From NCBI RefSeq assembly GCF_004341375.1, contig NZ_SLXO01000007.1:62001-126000 (forward strand): a stretch of DNA of 64,000 bases, read 5' to 3'. This document shows positions 41,984 through 53,989 of the stretch, piece by piece. This stretch comes from Rhodothalassium salexigens DSM 2132 (GTDB taxonomy: Bacteria > Pseudomonadota > Alphaproteobacteria > Sphingomonadales > Rhodothalassiaceae). Each line of letters starts with the position of its first letter. The stretch's first letter is position 1. The notes beneath the pieces are model-generated. The model saw only the letters and a program-made list of their open reading frames with translations, searched no databases and was not told where the DNA came from. The position numbers and the translations under genes were made by a program.

Positions 41984-43282
41984 GTGACCCAATACAATGT
42001 CTTCTTCGTCGGTCTCGACGATTTCAATCGCGAGACCCTCCAACATTTGCCCCAAGCGGCCGAATGCACCTTCCACGCCGCCCTGCATATCGACGAAATG
42101 CGCGGTGTGGGCGACCTGGATATCCCCGCCCTGGTGGAAACGGCGGCGGCACGCATGGCCGCGGTGCCCGGCGGCGCCCATGCCGTGACCAGCTTCTTCG
42201 ACTTTCCCGGCACCTTGATCGCCGCCATGCTGGCCGAACGGTTCGGCCTGCCGGGGCCGGGCCTCGAAGCGGTGCTGAAATGCGAGAACAAGTATTGGAG
42301 CCGGCTGGAACAGCAGAAGGTGGTGCCCGACAATATCCCCGCCTTCGCCGCCTTCGACCCACACGACGACAGCGCCTATGACCGCATCGGCCTGATCCCG
42401 CCATTCTGGATCAAACCGATCAAGTCGTTCCGCTCCTATCTCGCCTTCAAGATCGGCGACCCCCGGCAGTTCGACGACGCGGTGGCGATCTGCCGCGACA
42501 AGGGCGGGCAATTGGCCGACCCGTTCCGCACCATCATGGAACAAGCCGACATCGCGCCCGAAATCGCCGGCATGGCCGAAAGCTTCATCGCCGAATCGTC
42601 GATCGGCGGCGCGCAGTGTACGCTCGAAGGCTATGCCCATGACGGCCGCATCGTCGGCTATGGCGTGGTCGACAGCATCCGCGAGGCGGATTCGTCGTCG
42701 TTCGCGCGCTATGAGTATCCGTCCATGCTGCCGCTCGAAGTCCAACACCGGATGATCGACGTGGCGCGCTCGGTGATGACCCAGATCGGCTATGAAAACG
42801 GCACGTTCAACATCGAGTTCTTCTACGACCAGACCAACGACCAAGTCTGGCTGCTGGAGATCAACCCGCGCGCCTCGCAATCCCACGCCGACCTGTTCGA
42901 GAAGGTGCACGGCGTCAGCCACCTGTCGGTGATGGTCGACCTGGCACTCGGCCGCAAGCCCAAGCCGTTTCAGCGCACCGGCCAGTTCAACGTCGCCGCC
43001 CACTTCTTCGTGCGCGCGTTCGAGCCCGGCATCGTCACCCGCGTGCCCACCGCCGACGCGCTCAAGCGCCTGCACCACCGCCAGCCGTCGACCCGCCTGA
43101 AGATGGCGGTCGAGCGCGGCACCGATCTGGCGTCGCTCGAAAACCAGGACAGCTACAGCTTCGAGTTGGCGGAAATCTATATCGGCGGGCGCGACCGCGC
43201 CGAGGTGCTCGACCGCTATGACGAGGCGATGACCGCGCTCCAGTTCGAGATCGAGCGCGAGACCCTGACCCAGGTGACCTGA
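41984..43282 (+). CDS. ATP-grasp domain protein (putative carboxylate-amine ligase)
   Basis: 432 residues, start GTG at 41984 with GGAG before it. N-terminal pre-ATP-grasp domain (MTQYNVFFVGLDDFNRETLQ), then the ATP-grasp fold: PPFWIKPIKSFRSYLAFKIG (ATP-binding Lys), SFIAESSIGGAQCTLEGYAH, and the Mg2+-binding end VWLLEINPRASQSHADLFEK (Glu and Asn). A C-terminal domain of about 120 residues (VAAHFFVRAFEPGIVTRVPT) recalls biotin-carboxylase/carbamoyl-phosphate-type lids. Such enzymes join a carboxylate to an amine or thiol via acyl phosphate. No substrate is assigned. The preceding S15-type hydrolase, 45 bp upstream, may process the same amide. Confidence 0.88.
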   Translation: MTQYNVFFVGLDDFNRETLQHLPQAAECTFHAALHIDEMRGVGDLDIPALVETAAARMAAVPGGAHAVTSFFDFPGTLIAAMLAERFGLPGPGLEAVLKCENKYWSRLEQQKVVPDNIPAFAAFDPHDDSAYDRIGLIPPFWIKPIKSFRSYLAFKIGDPRQFDDAVAICRDKGGQLADPFRTIMEQADIAPEIAGMAESFIAESSIGGAQCTLEGYAHDGRIVGYGVVDSIREADSSSFARYEYPSMLPLEVQHRMIDVARSVMTQIGYENGTFNIEFFYDQTNDQVWLLEINPRASQSHADLFEKVHGVSHLSVMVDLALGRKPKPFQRTGQFNVAAHFFVRAFEPGIVTRVPTADALKRLHHRQPSTRLKMAVERGTDLASLENQDSYSFELAEIYIGGRDRAEVLDRYDEAMTALQFEIERETLTQVT

Positions 43283-43344
43283 GCGCCGCACAGCGCGCGC
43301 CCTCGCGGGGGACGCCGGGGCGGCGGCGCCGGCGCCCGCTGGGC

Positions 43345-45147
<1,803 letters not shown>

Positions 45148-45238
45148 GCGCGGCATATAACCCGCCCTGTGCCGGGCGCCAAGCCTATTCGGCACGGGCG
45201 GCCGGCATCGGCGTCAGGGTGCCGCAAAGGCTCGCGGC

Positions 45239-46429
45239 TCACCAGTCGGACATGGCCTCGGGCTTGCCGCCCACCTTGGTGCCCATCAGCCGCCACAGCC
45301 GCAGCTTGCCCGCCTTCATCAACGAGGCCCGGCGCTGCCACAACTCGCCATGGCGCATCAGCACGGTGATCAGGTCGGGGCCGTCGGGTTGCATCTTCAG
45401 CCGCTCGACCAGTTCGTCGGCACCGCGCCAATTGCGGTTGATCAACTGGATATATTCAAGCGTCACGTCCTCATCGACCCGGACCACGAAATCGCAATTG
45501 CTGAACAGGCCCGAGAATTCCTTGGACGTGGCCAGGAACGGCGTGAACGGCTCGTGGCGCAGCCATTCCTTGACCTCGGGGTCGCGGCGCGCGTCTTCAT
45601 TGGCCAGCACGAAATCGGTCGCCAGCACCAGCCCGGTGGGCTTCATGTGCTTGTTGATCAGTTGGACGATCTTGTCCTTGTTCTTGTACTGGTGCAGCAC
45701 CTGGCGCGCGATCACCCGGTCGTAATTGCGCCCGAAACCATTGGGATCGGCGGGGTCGAACAGATCGATCTTGGCCTTCTTGGCCATCCCCATCATGGTC
45801 GCCTTGTGGTTGGCCAGTTCGGCCAGCCGACCCGACTGTTCGAAGCCGGTGATCCAGCAACCGAAGCCCTCCACCAGCGCGCGCGCGCCGGCGCCGAGAC
45901 CGGAGCCGAACTCCATGACGCTCATCTCCGGCTTGAGCGCCAGCAGCTTCGACGTGTTGACCACATAGCTCGGGCCGCCCGGGCCGCAGAACCCTTCGCC
46001 CCAGATATAGTGCGCCACTTCCAGGCGATAGGGGTCCCAGGGGTCGAACGGCAATTGCCAGTCGTCGGGATCGACCGGCTTGGGCGCTTCCATTTCGGGC
46101 TCGTCGGGCGGCGGTGCGGCGGCGGCCATCACGTCGTCGAGCCCCGCCTCGTCGACGGCCGGGCTGTACCGACCGAGGATTTCGGCGATCTGGTTAGGGT
46201 CGAAGCCATCCCACCAGGCGCGCAGTTGCCAGGTCAGCGGCAGTTTGCCCGACGCGGTCAACGGGGCGCGCGCATAGCCGGCGGCACCGGCCAGGGCGGC
46301 GGCCTTCTCGGCTTCCATGGCCGCCGCAGCCGCGCCGCCCGACTCGGGGTCGCCCGCCGCGTCGGCCGCTGCCGCCTTGCCGGCCTTGGACGGAATCAGC
46401 TTTGCCAGAACGCCCGGAAGTTTGACCAT
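45239..46429 (-). CDS. SAM-dependent methyltransferase, substrate unknown
   Basis: 396 residues. The first 60 residues are Ala/Gly-rich and likely disordered; residues about 65-150 form an Asp/Pro-rich segment (WWDGFDPNQIAEILGRYSPA). The class I methyltransferase core starts near 160 with motif I VMEFGSGLGAGARALVEGFG, then GFEQSGRLAELANHKATMMG and NYDRVIARQVLHQYKNKDKI. A C-terminal helical part (RHGELWQRRASLMKAGKLRL) may bind RNA or ribosome because it is Arg/Lys-rich; that is a guess. AAGGTGG precedes the ATG at 46429. It lies between pheT and lepA, all on the minus strand, which hints at a translation-linked substrate. No named family is recognised. Confidence 0.85.
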   Translation of the reverse strand: MVKLPGVLAKLIPSKAGKAAAADAAGDPESGGAAAAAMEAEKAAALAGAAGYARAPLTASGKLPLTWQLRAWWDGFDPNQIAEILGRYSPAVDEAGLDDVMAAAAPPPDEPEMEAPKPVDPDDWQLPFDPWDPYRLEVAHYIWGEGFCGPGGPSYVVNTSKLLALKPEMSVMEFGSGLGAGARALVEGFGCWITGFEQSGRLAELANHKATMMGMAKKAKIDLFDPADPNGFGRNYDRVIARQVLHQYKNKDKIVQLINKHMKPTGLVLATDFVLANEDARRDPEVKEWLRHEPFTPFLATSKEFSGLFSNCDFVVRVDEDVTLEYIQLINRNWRGADELVERLKMQPDGPDLITVLMRHGELWQRRASLMKAGKLRLWRLMGTKVGGKPEAMSDW

Positions 46430-46585
46430 ACCACCTTGACTTGTCTCATCGCGCCCGGTTCGGCGCGGCGCCCGCATCCCGGACGCCCACTCTGTCCGGA
46501 ACGCTAAGGCCGATTGGAAAACAAACCGTTACCATCGCCGTGACCAACCGCGCCGACCAGCGTCGGCGCGGGCAGCCAGCCCCGG

Positions 46586-49027
46586 TCAGCCGCGCAGGCG
46601 GCCGCCGGTGGCCTTGGCGACGGCGGCCACCACCCGCTCGCTCAAGGCGGCGATCTCGTCGTCGGTGAAGGTGCGCTCGCGCGGCTCGAACACCACGCTC
46701 AGCGCCACCGACTTCTCGCCCGGGTCGAGACCCTCGCCCTGATAGACGTCGAACAGGCGCACATCGGTGATCGTCTGGCGCTCGGCGCCGGCGGCCGCAC
46801 GCACCAGGTCTTGCGCCGGCACGTCCGCCGCCACCACGAACGCAAAGTCGCGCTCCACGCTCGGCAGGTTGGACAGCAGCAAGGCCGGCTTGGTCGCCCC
46901 GCCCGTGGCCGCGCCCTTCTTGGCCTTCTTCGCCTTGGGCGCGGGGATGGCGTCCAGATAGACCTCGAACGCCACCACCGGCGCCTTGATGTCGAAGCGC
47001 TTGACCAGCGTCGGGTGCACCTCGCCGAACACCGCCAGCACGGTCTTCGGCCCCAGGCACAGGCTGCCCGAACGGCCCGGATGGTACCAGTCGGGCGCGG
47101 TCGCCAGGGTCTGCACCGCGTCGACCTTGGCACCGGCTTCGGCCAGGGCGGCAAGCGCGTCGGCCTTGGCGTCGAACAGGTCCACGTCGCGCGGCCGGTC
47201 GCGCCAATGGCGCCCGCCGGTGCGCCCGGCGCGCAGGCCGGCGGCCACCAGACGCTGACCCGCCGGGCTCGCGTCCTGGTATTGCGGGCCGACCTCGAAC
47301 AGGCCGACGCAGTCCTGGCCGCGGTCGATGTTGCGCCGGGCGGCGTCACACAAATGCGGCAGGATCGACGGGCGCATCTGGTCCAGATCCGAACTGATCG
47401 GGTTGGTCACCGCCAGGTCGGCCGGCGCGCCGCCGAACGCCTCGGCCAGCCCGCGATCGACGAACGACCAGGTGATCGCCTCGCTGAGCCCTTCAGCGGC
47501 CAGACGCCGGCGCACCCGGCGGGTGCGCTTCTGCGCCAGGGTCAGCGTCGGCTGCGCCACCCCGTCCGCGGTGCGCGGCAGCGGCGTCGACGGGATATGG
47601 TCATAGCCGTGGATGCGCAGCACGTCCTCGACCAGGTCGGCCTCGCCGTCCACGTCCGGGCGCCAGGACGGCACCGCGACCGTCCAGGGCACGCCGGCGC
47701 TGTCGTCGACGCTGAAGCCCAGGTCGGCCAGGATGCGCTTGGCGGTGTCCGGCGCCACGTCGACGCCGCCCAGGCTGGCCACCCGCTCGGGCCGGAAGCG
47801 CACCGGTGCCGGGGCGCCCGGCGCCTGGCCCGCCGCGCTCACCGGGCCCGGCGTGCCGCCGCACAGATCGACGATCATCCGGCAGGCGCGGTCCAGTTCG
47901 GGGGCCGTGGACGCGGGGTCGACGCCGCGTTCGAAGCGGTAGCGCGCGTCGGTCATAATGTCGTGGGCGCGGCCGGTCTCGGCGGTGCGCACCGGGTCGA
48001 ACCAGGCGGCTTCGACCAGCACGTCGGTGGTGGTCTCGTCGACGCCGGTGCTCTTGCCGCCGATCACGCCGGCCAGGCTGATCACCCCGGTGTCGTCGGC
48101 GATCACCACCTCGCCGCCGTGCAACGTGTAGGTGGTGTCGTCGAGCGCGTCGAGCGTCTCGCCGGGCGCGGCCGGGCGGACCACAAGGTCGCCCCGCACC
48201 TTGGCGGCGTCGAACACGTGCAGCGGCCGGGCGCGGTCCAGGGTCATGAAATTGGTCACGTCGACCAGGGCGGAAATCGGCTTGGCACCCACCGCCTTGA
48301 GCCGCTGCACCAGCCAGTCGGGCCCGGCGCCGTTGGCGACGCCGGAGACCCGGCGCAACAGAAAGTGCGCGCAGCCCGGCGCCTGGCCCTCGGGGAAGGC
48401 CAGCGTGACCCGCGGCGCGGCCGGACCGCTTTCGTCGGCCAGCGCCACCGGCGCCTCGGGCTTCAAGGTGCCGAGCCCGGCGGCGGCCAGGTCGCGCGCA
48501 ATGCCGCGCACACCCAGGCATTCCTGGCGGTTGGGGGTGATGGCGATGTCGAACACCGGGTCGTCGAGGCCGGCATAGTCGACGAAGCGGGTGCCCACCG
48601 GCGCGTCCTCGGGCAGGTCGATGATGCCCTCATGGGCGTCGGACAGCAGCAACTCGCGCTCCGAACACAACATGCCGCGGCTTTCCAGACCGCGGATCTT
48701 AGTCGGCTTGAGGGTCATGTCGGTGCCCGGCACATAGGTGCCCGAGGGCGCGAACACGCCCTTCATGCCCAGGCGCGCATTGGGCGCGCCGCAGATCACC
48801 TGCACCGGCTCGCCGGCGCCGAAGTCCACCTTGGTGACCCGCAGCTTGTCGGCATTGGGGTGCTGCTCGCAGGCGACCACATGGCCGATGACGAAGGCGC
48901 CCAGGGTGACGGCGGGGTCCTCGATGGCTTCGAGTTCGAGCCCGCAGGCGGTCAGCGCCTCGGCGAGGGCGTCGCGCGACGCGGCGGTGTCGAGATGCTG
49001 TTTCAGCCAGCTCAGCGTGAATTTCAT
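46586..49027 (-). CDS. pheT: Phenylalanine-tRNA ligase subunit beta
   Basis: 813 residues. Domains in order: B1/B6 start [20 protein letters not shown], the EMAP/OB tRNA-binding domain (about 40-150: [20 protein letters not shown]), B3/B4 editing domain ([20 protein letters not shown], near 250), B5 (RPEDxD-like region [20 protein letters not shown]), the catalytic-like domain, and the C-terminal FDX-ACB anticodon-binding domain ([20 protein letters not shown]). Its ATG overlaps the pheS stop as ATGA. With PheS it forms the alpha2-beta2 enzyme. Confidence 0.97.
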   Translation of the reverse strand: MKFTLSWLKQHLDTAASRDALAEALTACGLELEAIEDPAVTLGAFVIGHVVACEQHPNADKLRVTKVDFGAGEPVQVICGAPNARLGMKGVFAPSGTYVPGTDMTLKPTKIRGLESRGMLCSERELLLSDAHEGIIDLPEDAPVGTRFVDYAGLDDPVFDIAITPNRQECLGVRGIARDLAAAGLGTLKPEAPVALADESGPAAPRVTLAFPEGQAPGCAHFLLRRVSGVANGAGPDWLVQRLKAVGAKPISALVDVTNFMTLDRARPLHVFDAAKVRGDLVVRPAAPGETLDALDDTTYTLHGGEVVIADDTGVISLAGVIGGKSTGVDETTTDVLVEAAWFDPVRTAETGRAHDIMTDARYRFERGVDPASTAPELDRACRMIVDLCGGTPGPVSAAGQAPGAPAPVRFRPERVASLGGVDVAPDTAKRILADLGFSVDDSAGVPWTVAVPSWRPDVDGEADLVEDVLRIHGYDHIPSTPLPRTADGVAQPTLTLAQKRTRRVRRRLAAEGLSEAITWSFVDRGLAEAFGGAPADLAVTNPISSDLDQMRPSILPHLCDAARRNIDRGQDCVGLFEVGPQYQDASPAGQRLVAAGLRAGRTGGRHWRDRPRDVDLFDAKADALAALAEAGAKVDAVQTLATAPDWYHPGRSGSLCLGPKTVLAVFGEVHPTLVKRFDIKAPVVAFEVYLDAIPAPKAKKAKKGAATGGATKPALLLSNLPSVERDFAFVVAADVPAQDLVRAAAGAERQTITDVRLFDVYQGEGLDPGEKSVALSVVFEPRERTFTDDEIAALSERVVAAVAKATGGRLRG

Positions 49028-50106
49028 TGGCTCATCCCCCCGGCGATGCTGGGCAGGTCCAGCGGCAGGAAGCCGTAATGGCGCATCCAGCGCAGGTCAC
49101 TGTCGAAGAACGGACGCAGATCGGTCATGCCGTATTTGAGCATCGCCAGACGGTCGATGCCGCAGCCGAAGGCGAAGCCCTGATAGCGGGTGGAATCGAT
49201 CCCGCAGGCGTCGAGCACGCGCGGATGGACCATGCCGCAGCCGAGGATTTCCAGCCAGTCGTCGCCCTGGCCCACCTTGACCTGGCCGTCCTCGAACGCG
49301 CAGCCGATGTCCAGTTCGGCCGACGGCTCGGTGAACGGGAAGTAGCTCGGCCGGAAGCGCATCTTCAAGTCGTCGACCTCGAAGAACGCCTTGGTGAACG
49401 CCTCCAGACAGCCCTTCAGGTGGCCCATATGGGTCGCCTCGTCGACCAGCAGCCCCTCCACCTGGTGGAACATGGGCGTGTGGGTGGCGTCCCAGTCGGC
49501 GCGGTAGGTGCGCCCCGGCGCGATGATGCGGAACGGCGGCTTGGCACCGATCATGGTGCGGATCTGCACCGGGCTGGTGTGGGTGCGCAGCACGCGGGTC
49601 TGCCCGGTCGCGTCGGGGGGCAGATAGAAGGTGTCGTGCATCTGCCGGGCCGGGTGGTGTTCGGGGATGTTGAGGGCGGTGAAATTGTGGAAATCGTCCT
49701 CCACGTCGGGCCCTTCGGCGACCGAAAAGCCCAGATCGGCGAAGATCTCGGCCAGTTCGTCCATCACCTGCGAGACCGGGTGGACGCGGCCCTGCGCGCG
49801 CTCGGCCATCGGCAGGGTGACGTCGACCCGCTCGGCCTCCAGGCGCTCGGCAAGCGCGGCGGCTTCAAGTGCGGCCTTCTTGTCGGCCAGCCGGGCGTTG
49901 AGCGTATCCTTCAACCGGTTGAGCCGCGGCCCCATCGCCTTGCGCTCGTCCGGGCTCATGGCGCCCAAGGACTTCATCAAGGCGGTCACGCGGCCCTTTT
50001 TGCCCAGGGCGTCGACGCGCACGGCGTCCAACGCCTTGAGGTCGTCGGCGCGGTCGATGGCGTCGAGCAATTCGGCTTCCAACTGCTCGGCATGGTCGGT
50101 GGCCAT
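49024..50106 (-). CDS. pheS: Phenylalanine-tRNA ligase subunit alpha
   Basis: 360 residues. An N-terminal coiled coil (about 1-90) binds tRNA; the class II catalytic core follows: [32 protein letters not shown]-type motif 2 region ([34 protein letters not shown]) and motif 3 [20 protein letters not shown]. Position in the conserved rpmI-rplT-pheS-pheT order. A terminator-like hairpin stands between rplT and this gene, so pheST expression may be partly attenuated or driven separately. Confidence 0.97.
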   Translation of the reverse strand: MATDHAEQLEAELLDAIDRADDLKALDAVRVDALGKKGRVTALMKSLGAMSPDERKAMGPRLNRLKDTLNARLADKKAALEAAALAERLEAERVDVTLPMAERAQGRVHPVSQVMDELAEIFADLGFSVAEGPDVEDDFHNFTALNIPEHHPARQMHDTFYLPPDATGQTRVLRTHTSPVQIRTMIGAKPPFRIIAPGRTYRADWDATHTPMFHQVEGLLVDEATHMGHLKGCLEAFTKAFFEVDDLKMRFRPSYFPFTEPSAELDIGCAFEDGQVKVGQGDDWLEILGCGMVHPRVLDACGIDSTRYQGFAFGCGIDRLAMLKYGMTDLRPFFDSDLRWMRHYGFLPLDLPSIAGGMSQ

Positions 50107-50179
50107 GACGGCTCTCTCCTGTCCCTCGAAGACCGGCGCGCGGGCACCCGGTGGACGGCGACCCGCGCACGCTCACAAC

Positions 50180-50207
50180 AAAAAAGGCGCCCGGAGGCCC
50201 GGACGCC
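50180..50207 (-). terminator. Terminator-like hairpin between rplT and pheS
   Basis: On the minus strand a 9-bp stem with one G-T pair (50186-50194 with 50199-50207), 4-base loop, then six Ts (50185 down to 50180). It ends 73 bp before the pheS ATG. It may end the rpmI-rplT transcript or act as an attenuator for pheST; no Phe-rich leader peptide is visible in the 76 bp between rplT and the hairpin. Confidence 0.8.
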
Positions 50208-50283
50208 CTTCAGACGATCTCAGCGTCGATACTGCCCGGGAAGCGGCGAACGCCGCCGCCCGCCCAAGGCGCTATCGACCGTC

Positions 50284-50649
50284 TTAGTTCGCCTTTTCCA
50301 GCGCCGCCGCGGCCTGATCCGCCAGCGACTTGAACGCGTCGGCCTCGTGCACGGCGATGTCGGCCAGAACCTTGCGGTCCAGTTCCACCCCGGCAAGCTT
50401 GAGGCCGTGCATGAAGCGGCCGTAGGTCAGGCCGTGCAGACGCGCCGCCGCGTTGATCCGCTGAATCCACAAAGCGCGGAAATTGCGCTTCTTGGTCCGG
50501 CGGTCGCGATAGGCGTATTGCAGCGACTTGTCGACCGCCTGGGCGGCGATGCGGAAGGTGTTCTTGCGCCGGCCGTAAAAGCCTTTGGCGGCCTTGGTGA
50601 CCTTCTTGTGACGGGAATGCGCCGTCACACCGCGTTTGATGCGTGCCAT
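50284..50649 (-). CDS. rplT: 50S ribosomal protein L20
   Basis: 121 residues; binds 23S rRNA early in large-subunit assembly. The family pattern is complete: [80 protein letters not shown]. It lies 15 bp after rpmI and ahead of pheS. In other bacteria L20 represses its own operon; no L20-binding pseudoknot was traced here. Confidence 0.98.
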   Translation of the reverse strand: MARIKRGVTAHSRHKKVTKAAKGFYGRRKNTFRIAAQAVDKSLQYAYRDRRTKKRNFRALWIQRINAAARLHGLTYGRFMHGLKLAGVELDRKVLADIAVHEADAFKSLADQAAAALEKAN

Positions 50650-50664
50650 GAATTACGCTCCCGA

Positions 50665-50862
50665 TCAGCCGTAGGGCATGAACTTCTTGACGATCCGGGC
50701 GTCGGCATCGCTCAGCGCGCGGGTGCCGCGAAGATTCCGGATCTGTTTGTTGGTCCGCTTGATCATGCCGTGGCGCTTACCCGCCTGAGCCGACATGACC
50801 TTGCCCTTGGCCGAAACGCGGAAGCGTTTCTTGACGCCCGACTTGGTCTTCATCTTGGGCAT
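50665..50862 (-). CDS. rpmI: 50S ribosomal protein L35
   Basis: 65 residues, [20 protein letters not shown] to KFMPYG, with the usual basic composition and [27 protein letters not shown] stands just before the ATG at 50862. First gene of the rpmI-rplT pair; infC, the usual upstream neighbour, is not here, since a divergent TraB/GumN gene follows. The open frame runs far upstream but only as GC-rich noise. Confidence 0.98.
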   Translation of the reverse strand: MPKMKTKSGVKKRFRVSAKGKVMSAQAGKRHGMIKRTNKQIRNLRGTRALSDADARIVKKFMPYG

Positions 50863-51096
50863 TTGCACATCTCCTTGACCGTTTTGGTACTGCGACCTTG
50901 ATGGTGCTTCGAGGTCGACACGGCATGCCCTTCGATGGCCGGCCGACCCGACGAAGCCGCCTCTATAATCCCGCCGGCCGCCCAACACAAGCCTCGAACC
51001 GCCCGGCCGGCGCGCTTGGCGCTTTACGGGCCCGGCCTGCGGCGGGCACACTGGCGCCGCACAACCAAATCGCCCACCACCCAAGAGAGGACGAGG

Positions 51097-52035
51097 ATGG
51101 CACCGCGACGGCACGGATTTTTCAAACGCACCCTGCAAACCCTGGCGCTGGCCGGCCTGACCGCCGCCCTGGCGGTGCCGAGCGCGGCCCAAGAGGCGCG
51201 CAGCCCCGACGGCCCGCCCTTGTGGCTGCTCGCCGACGATGACAGCCAAGTCTATCTGTTCGGCAGCATCCACATGATGAAACCCGACGTGGCGTGGTTC
51301 GACCAAAAGATCGAGACCGCCTTCAAGGCCGCCCACACGGTCACCTTCGAAGTGGACTTCGACGATATCGACCCGGCCCAGGTGCAACGGTTCATGATGG
51401 ACAATTCGCGCCTGCCCGAGGGCCAGCGGCTGTCCGACCTGCTGCCCGACACGGTCATGGACGAGTTGATGTCGGTGTTCGCCAAGGTGCCGATGCCGAC
51501 CGGCGAGACCGGCGTGCCGCGCAGCGTGGTCGAACAATGGCGGCCCTGGTTCGCGTCGCTGCAATACGCCCAGACGGTCGCCGCCATGGCCGGGTTCATG
51601 CCGCAATACGGCATCGACGTGGTGCTGACCCAGCGCGCCACCCAGGCCGGCAAGCCGATCGAAGGGCTGGAGACCATCACCGAACAGTTCGAGGTGTTGA
51701 TGACCATCGACGACCTGGCGGGCTCGGGCGCGTTCCAGGCGCAGATGGAACGCTATGACGACCCGGTGCAATTGTTCGAGGACATGAAGAGCGACTGGCT
51801 GGCCGGCGACACCGCCGGGCTCGACGCGCTGTTGCTCGACCCGTCGGAAGAGATGGCGCCCGCATTCCACAAAACCCTGTTCGACGACCGCAACGCCGAC
51901 TGGGTGCCGCAGATCGAAGCGATGCTGGACGAGCCCGGCACGCAGTTCGTGGTCATGGGCGTGGGTCACCTGATCGGCGACAACAGCGTCGTCGACCTGT
52001 TGGAAGAGCGCGGCCACACCGTCGCCCGCCAATAG
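51097..52035 (+). CDS. TraB/GumN family secreted protein
   Basis: 312 residues. A signal peptide ([20 protein letters not shown], cut near SAAQEA) precedes the TraB/GumN fold: [20 protein letters not shown] with the GSxH motif near residue 52, [13 protein letters not shown], a central helical region ([32 protein letters not shown]), and the terminal [20 protein letters not shown] with GxGH. The two His-containing loops suggest metal binding and possible peptidase-like (Tiki-like) chemistry; the bacterial function is not established. AGAGAGG precedes the ATG at 51097. It is divergent from rpmI. Confidence 0.9.
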   Translation: MAPRRHGFFKRTLQTLALAGLTAALAVPSAAQEARSPDGPPLWLLADDDSQVYLFGSIHMMKPDVAWFDQKIETAFKAAHTVTFEVDFDDIDPAQVQRFMMDNSRLPEGQRLSDLLPDTVMDELMSVFAKVPMPTGETGVPRSVVEQWRPWFASLQYAQTVAAMAGFMPQYGIDVVLTQRATQAGKPIEGLETITEQFEVLMTIDDLAGSGAFQAQMERYDDPVQLFEDMKSDWLAGDTAGLDALLLDPSEEMAPAFHKTLFDDRNADWVPQIEAMLDEPGTQFVVMGVGHLIGDNSVVDLLEERGHTVARQ

Positions 52036-52369
52036 CGCCGCCGCCGGTGGGTGATAAGCCAAGTGCCGCGCAGCCATCCAATCGCCGCCGCCCCCGGGCG
52101 CCAGACCACCGCCGAGGCCGGGCCAGAACCCAGCCGCCCGCGGCCAAGGGGTGAAGCGCCGCCCGGGGGCGGCTCGCGACAACCGCGGCGGCGCGCCCGG
52201 GCACCGACGACCGAGCCCGCGCACCGGCCGATACCCGGCTCGACCGCCGGGGCATCGATTTTTTCGATGGGCGTGTCTCAAAGATTTTGCCAAACGCCGC
52301 ATTGACCCTAGCCAGGATGAACCCATCTAGATCGGTGAGCCGACAAGGACTCGAAAGGAGGAAAGTCTT
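52036..52369. other. 334-bp intergenic region upstream of dps
   Basis: The left 200 bp are GC-rich with no gene or terminator recognised. The right part is AT-richer and leads to dps: a TTGACC element at about 52304-52309, TCTAGA 18 bases on, and a strong AAAGGAGGAAAG ribosome-binding site. No EcfG-type GGAAC-N17-CGTT general-stress promoter and no OxyR or Fur site could be found. Confidence 0.45.
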
Positions 52370-52837
52370 ATGAGCATTAATATCGGGATTGAAGACAACA
52401 GCCGTAAGTCCATTGCCGAGGGCCTGAAGGTCCTGCTGGCGGACAGCTATTCGCTGTACATCAAAACTCAGAATTATCACTGGAACGTGGTCGGCCCCAT
52501 GTTCAAGTCGGTCCACGAACTGACCGAGGAGCAGTATACCGAGTTGGCCGAGGCCAATGACGAGATCGCCGAGCGCATCCGCCAACTGGGCGTCAAAGCG
52601 CCGGGCGGGTATAAGGCGTTCGCCGAGTTGACCGCGATCACCGACGGCGACGAGAACAAGGACGCCCAAGGCATGGTTGCCGAGTTGGCCGGAGACCATG
52701 AAACCATCGTCCGCCGCATCCGGCCGATGCAGGAAACCGCCGACAAGGCCGGCGACAATGCCACCGTGGCGCTGCTGGACGATCGGCTGACCGCGCACGA
52801 AAAGGCCGCCTGGATGCTGCGCAGCATGGCGTCCTAA
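52370..52837 (+). CDS. dps: Dps family DNA-binding ferritin
   Basis: 155 residues; a 12-mer that oxidises and stores iron and shields DNA from peroxide. Seen: YSLYIKTQNYHWNVVGPMFK (ferroxidase His) and SVHELTEEQYTELAEANDEI with AERIRQLG (ferroxidase Asp/Glu), the inter-subunit di-iron site of Dps. The N-terminus is short and only weakly basic, so DNA binding may be limited. AAAGGAGG is 8 bases before the ATG. A 7-bp hairpin (GGCGTCC/GGACGCC, 52850-52869) follows without a T run. Confidence 0.95.
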   Translation: MSINIGIEDNSRKSIAEGLKVLLADSYSLYIKTQNYHWNVVGPMFKSVHELTEEQYTELAEANDEIAERIRQLGVKAPGGYKAFAELTAITDGDENKDAQGMVAELAGDHETIVRRIRPMQETADKAGDNATVALLDDRLTAHEKAAWMLRSMAS

Positions 52838-52978
52838 GCCCGGCGCCTGGGCGTCCATCAAAGGACGCCAACACATATGTGATATCTACGCCCTGGCCCG
52901 ATCGTCGTGCCGGGGCGTATTATGTTGAGCCTATAGCATTGGCAAACCGACCCGCTGACGCACAGACGGAGCGCCCCC

Positions 52979-53989
52979 ATGCTGATCAAGCGCAAGCCCG
53001 GCTGGGCCCTGCCCCACAGCGCCGTGACGCCCGAGGCCCACTATGCCAACCGTCGGCAGATCATGGCCGGCCTGGGCGCCAGCGCCGCGCTCGCCGGCAG
53101 CGGGCTCGCCCTGTCCGGCTGCGGCGAGGCGGCCGAGACCGGTGGCGCCACCGGCGACGCAGCGGGCGGCATCCTGCGCGCCGACACGCAGCGCCGCGAC
53201 CTGACCGCCACCGCCAACGCCGCCTTGAGCACCGACGAGCCGGTCAACGCCCATGAGGCGGTGACCGGCTACAACAACTTCTTCGAATTCGGCACCGACA
53301 AGGGCGACCCGGCACGCTATGCCGACGCGCTGACCGTCGACCCCTGGTCGGTGGAGGTCTCGGGCCTGACCGACGCGCCGGGACGCTATGGGCTCGACGA
53401 GCTGATCGACTTTCAGGCCCTGGAACAGCGCATCTACCGGCTGCGCTGCGTGGAAGCCTGGTCGATGGTGATCCCGTGGATCGGCGTGCCCCTGGCCGGC
53501 CTTATCGACGCGCTCAAACCCCAGTCGGCGGCCAGATATGTCCGCTTCGAGACCGTGCTGCGCCCCGACGAGATGCGCGGCGTGGGCGCCCGGGTGCTCG
53601 ACTGGCCCTATGTGGAGGGGCTGCGGCTCGACGAGGCGCGCAACGAATTGGCGTTCATCGCCGTGGGCCTCTATGGCGAGGTGCTGCCCAAGCAGAACGG
53701 CGCGCCGCTGCGCCTGGTGGTGCCGTGGAAATACGGCTTCAAGTCGATCAAGTCGATCGCGGCGATCCGCTTCACCGAGACCATGCCGATGACCAGTTGG
53801 CACAAGGTGGCACCGGGCGAATACGGCTTCTACGCCAATGTGAACCCCGAGGTCAGCCACCCGCGCTGGAGCCAGGCGCGCGAACGGCGGATCGGCGAGT
53901 TCGGCCGCCGCGACACGGTCAAGTTCAACGGCTACGGCCCGTGGGTGGCGGACCTCTATGACGGCATGGACCTGACCCGGTGGTACTGA
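52979..53989 (+). CDS. msrP: Protein-methionine-sulfoxide reductase catalytic subunit MsrP
   Basis: 336 residues; periplasmic molybdopterin enzyme that repairs methionine sulfoxide in envelope proteins. A Tat signal is present ([20 protein letters not shown], twin Arg near residue 25), followed by [20 protein letters not shown], the Mo-ligand Cys in [38 protein letters not shown] and the C-terminal [20 protein letters not shown]. It overlaps msrQ by 10 bp. Confidence 0.97.
   Translation: MLIKRKPGWALPHSAVTPEAHYANRRQIMAGLGASAALAGSGLALSGCGEAAETGGATGDAAGGILRADTQRRDLTATANAALSTDEPVNAHEAVTGYNNFFEFGTDKGDPARYADALTVDPWSVEVSGLTDAPGRYGLDELIDFQALEQRIYRLRCVEAWSMVIPWIGVPLAGLIDALKPQSAARYVRFETVLRPDEMRGVGARVLDWPYVEGLRLDEARNELAFIAVGLYGEVLPKQNGAPLRLVVPWKYGFKSIKSIAAIRFTETMPMTSWHKVAPGEYGFYANVNPEVSHPRWSQARERRIGEFGRRDTVKFNGYGPWVADLYDGMDLTRWY

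Noticed and set aside
52848-52869. Hairpin after dps as a terminator
   Set aside because: The 7-bp stem has no T run on either strand.
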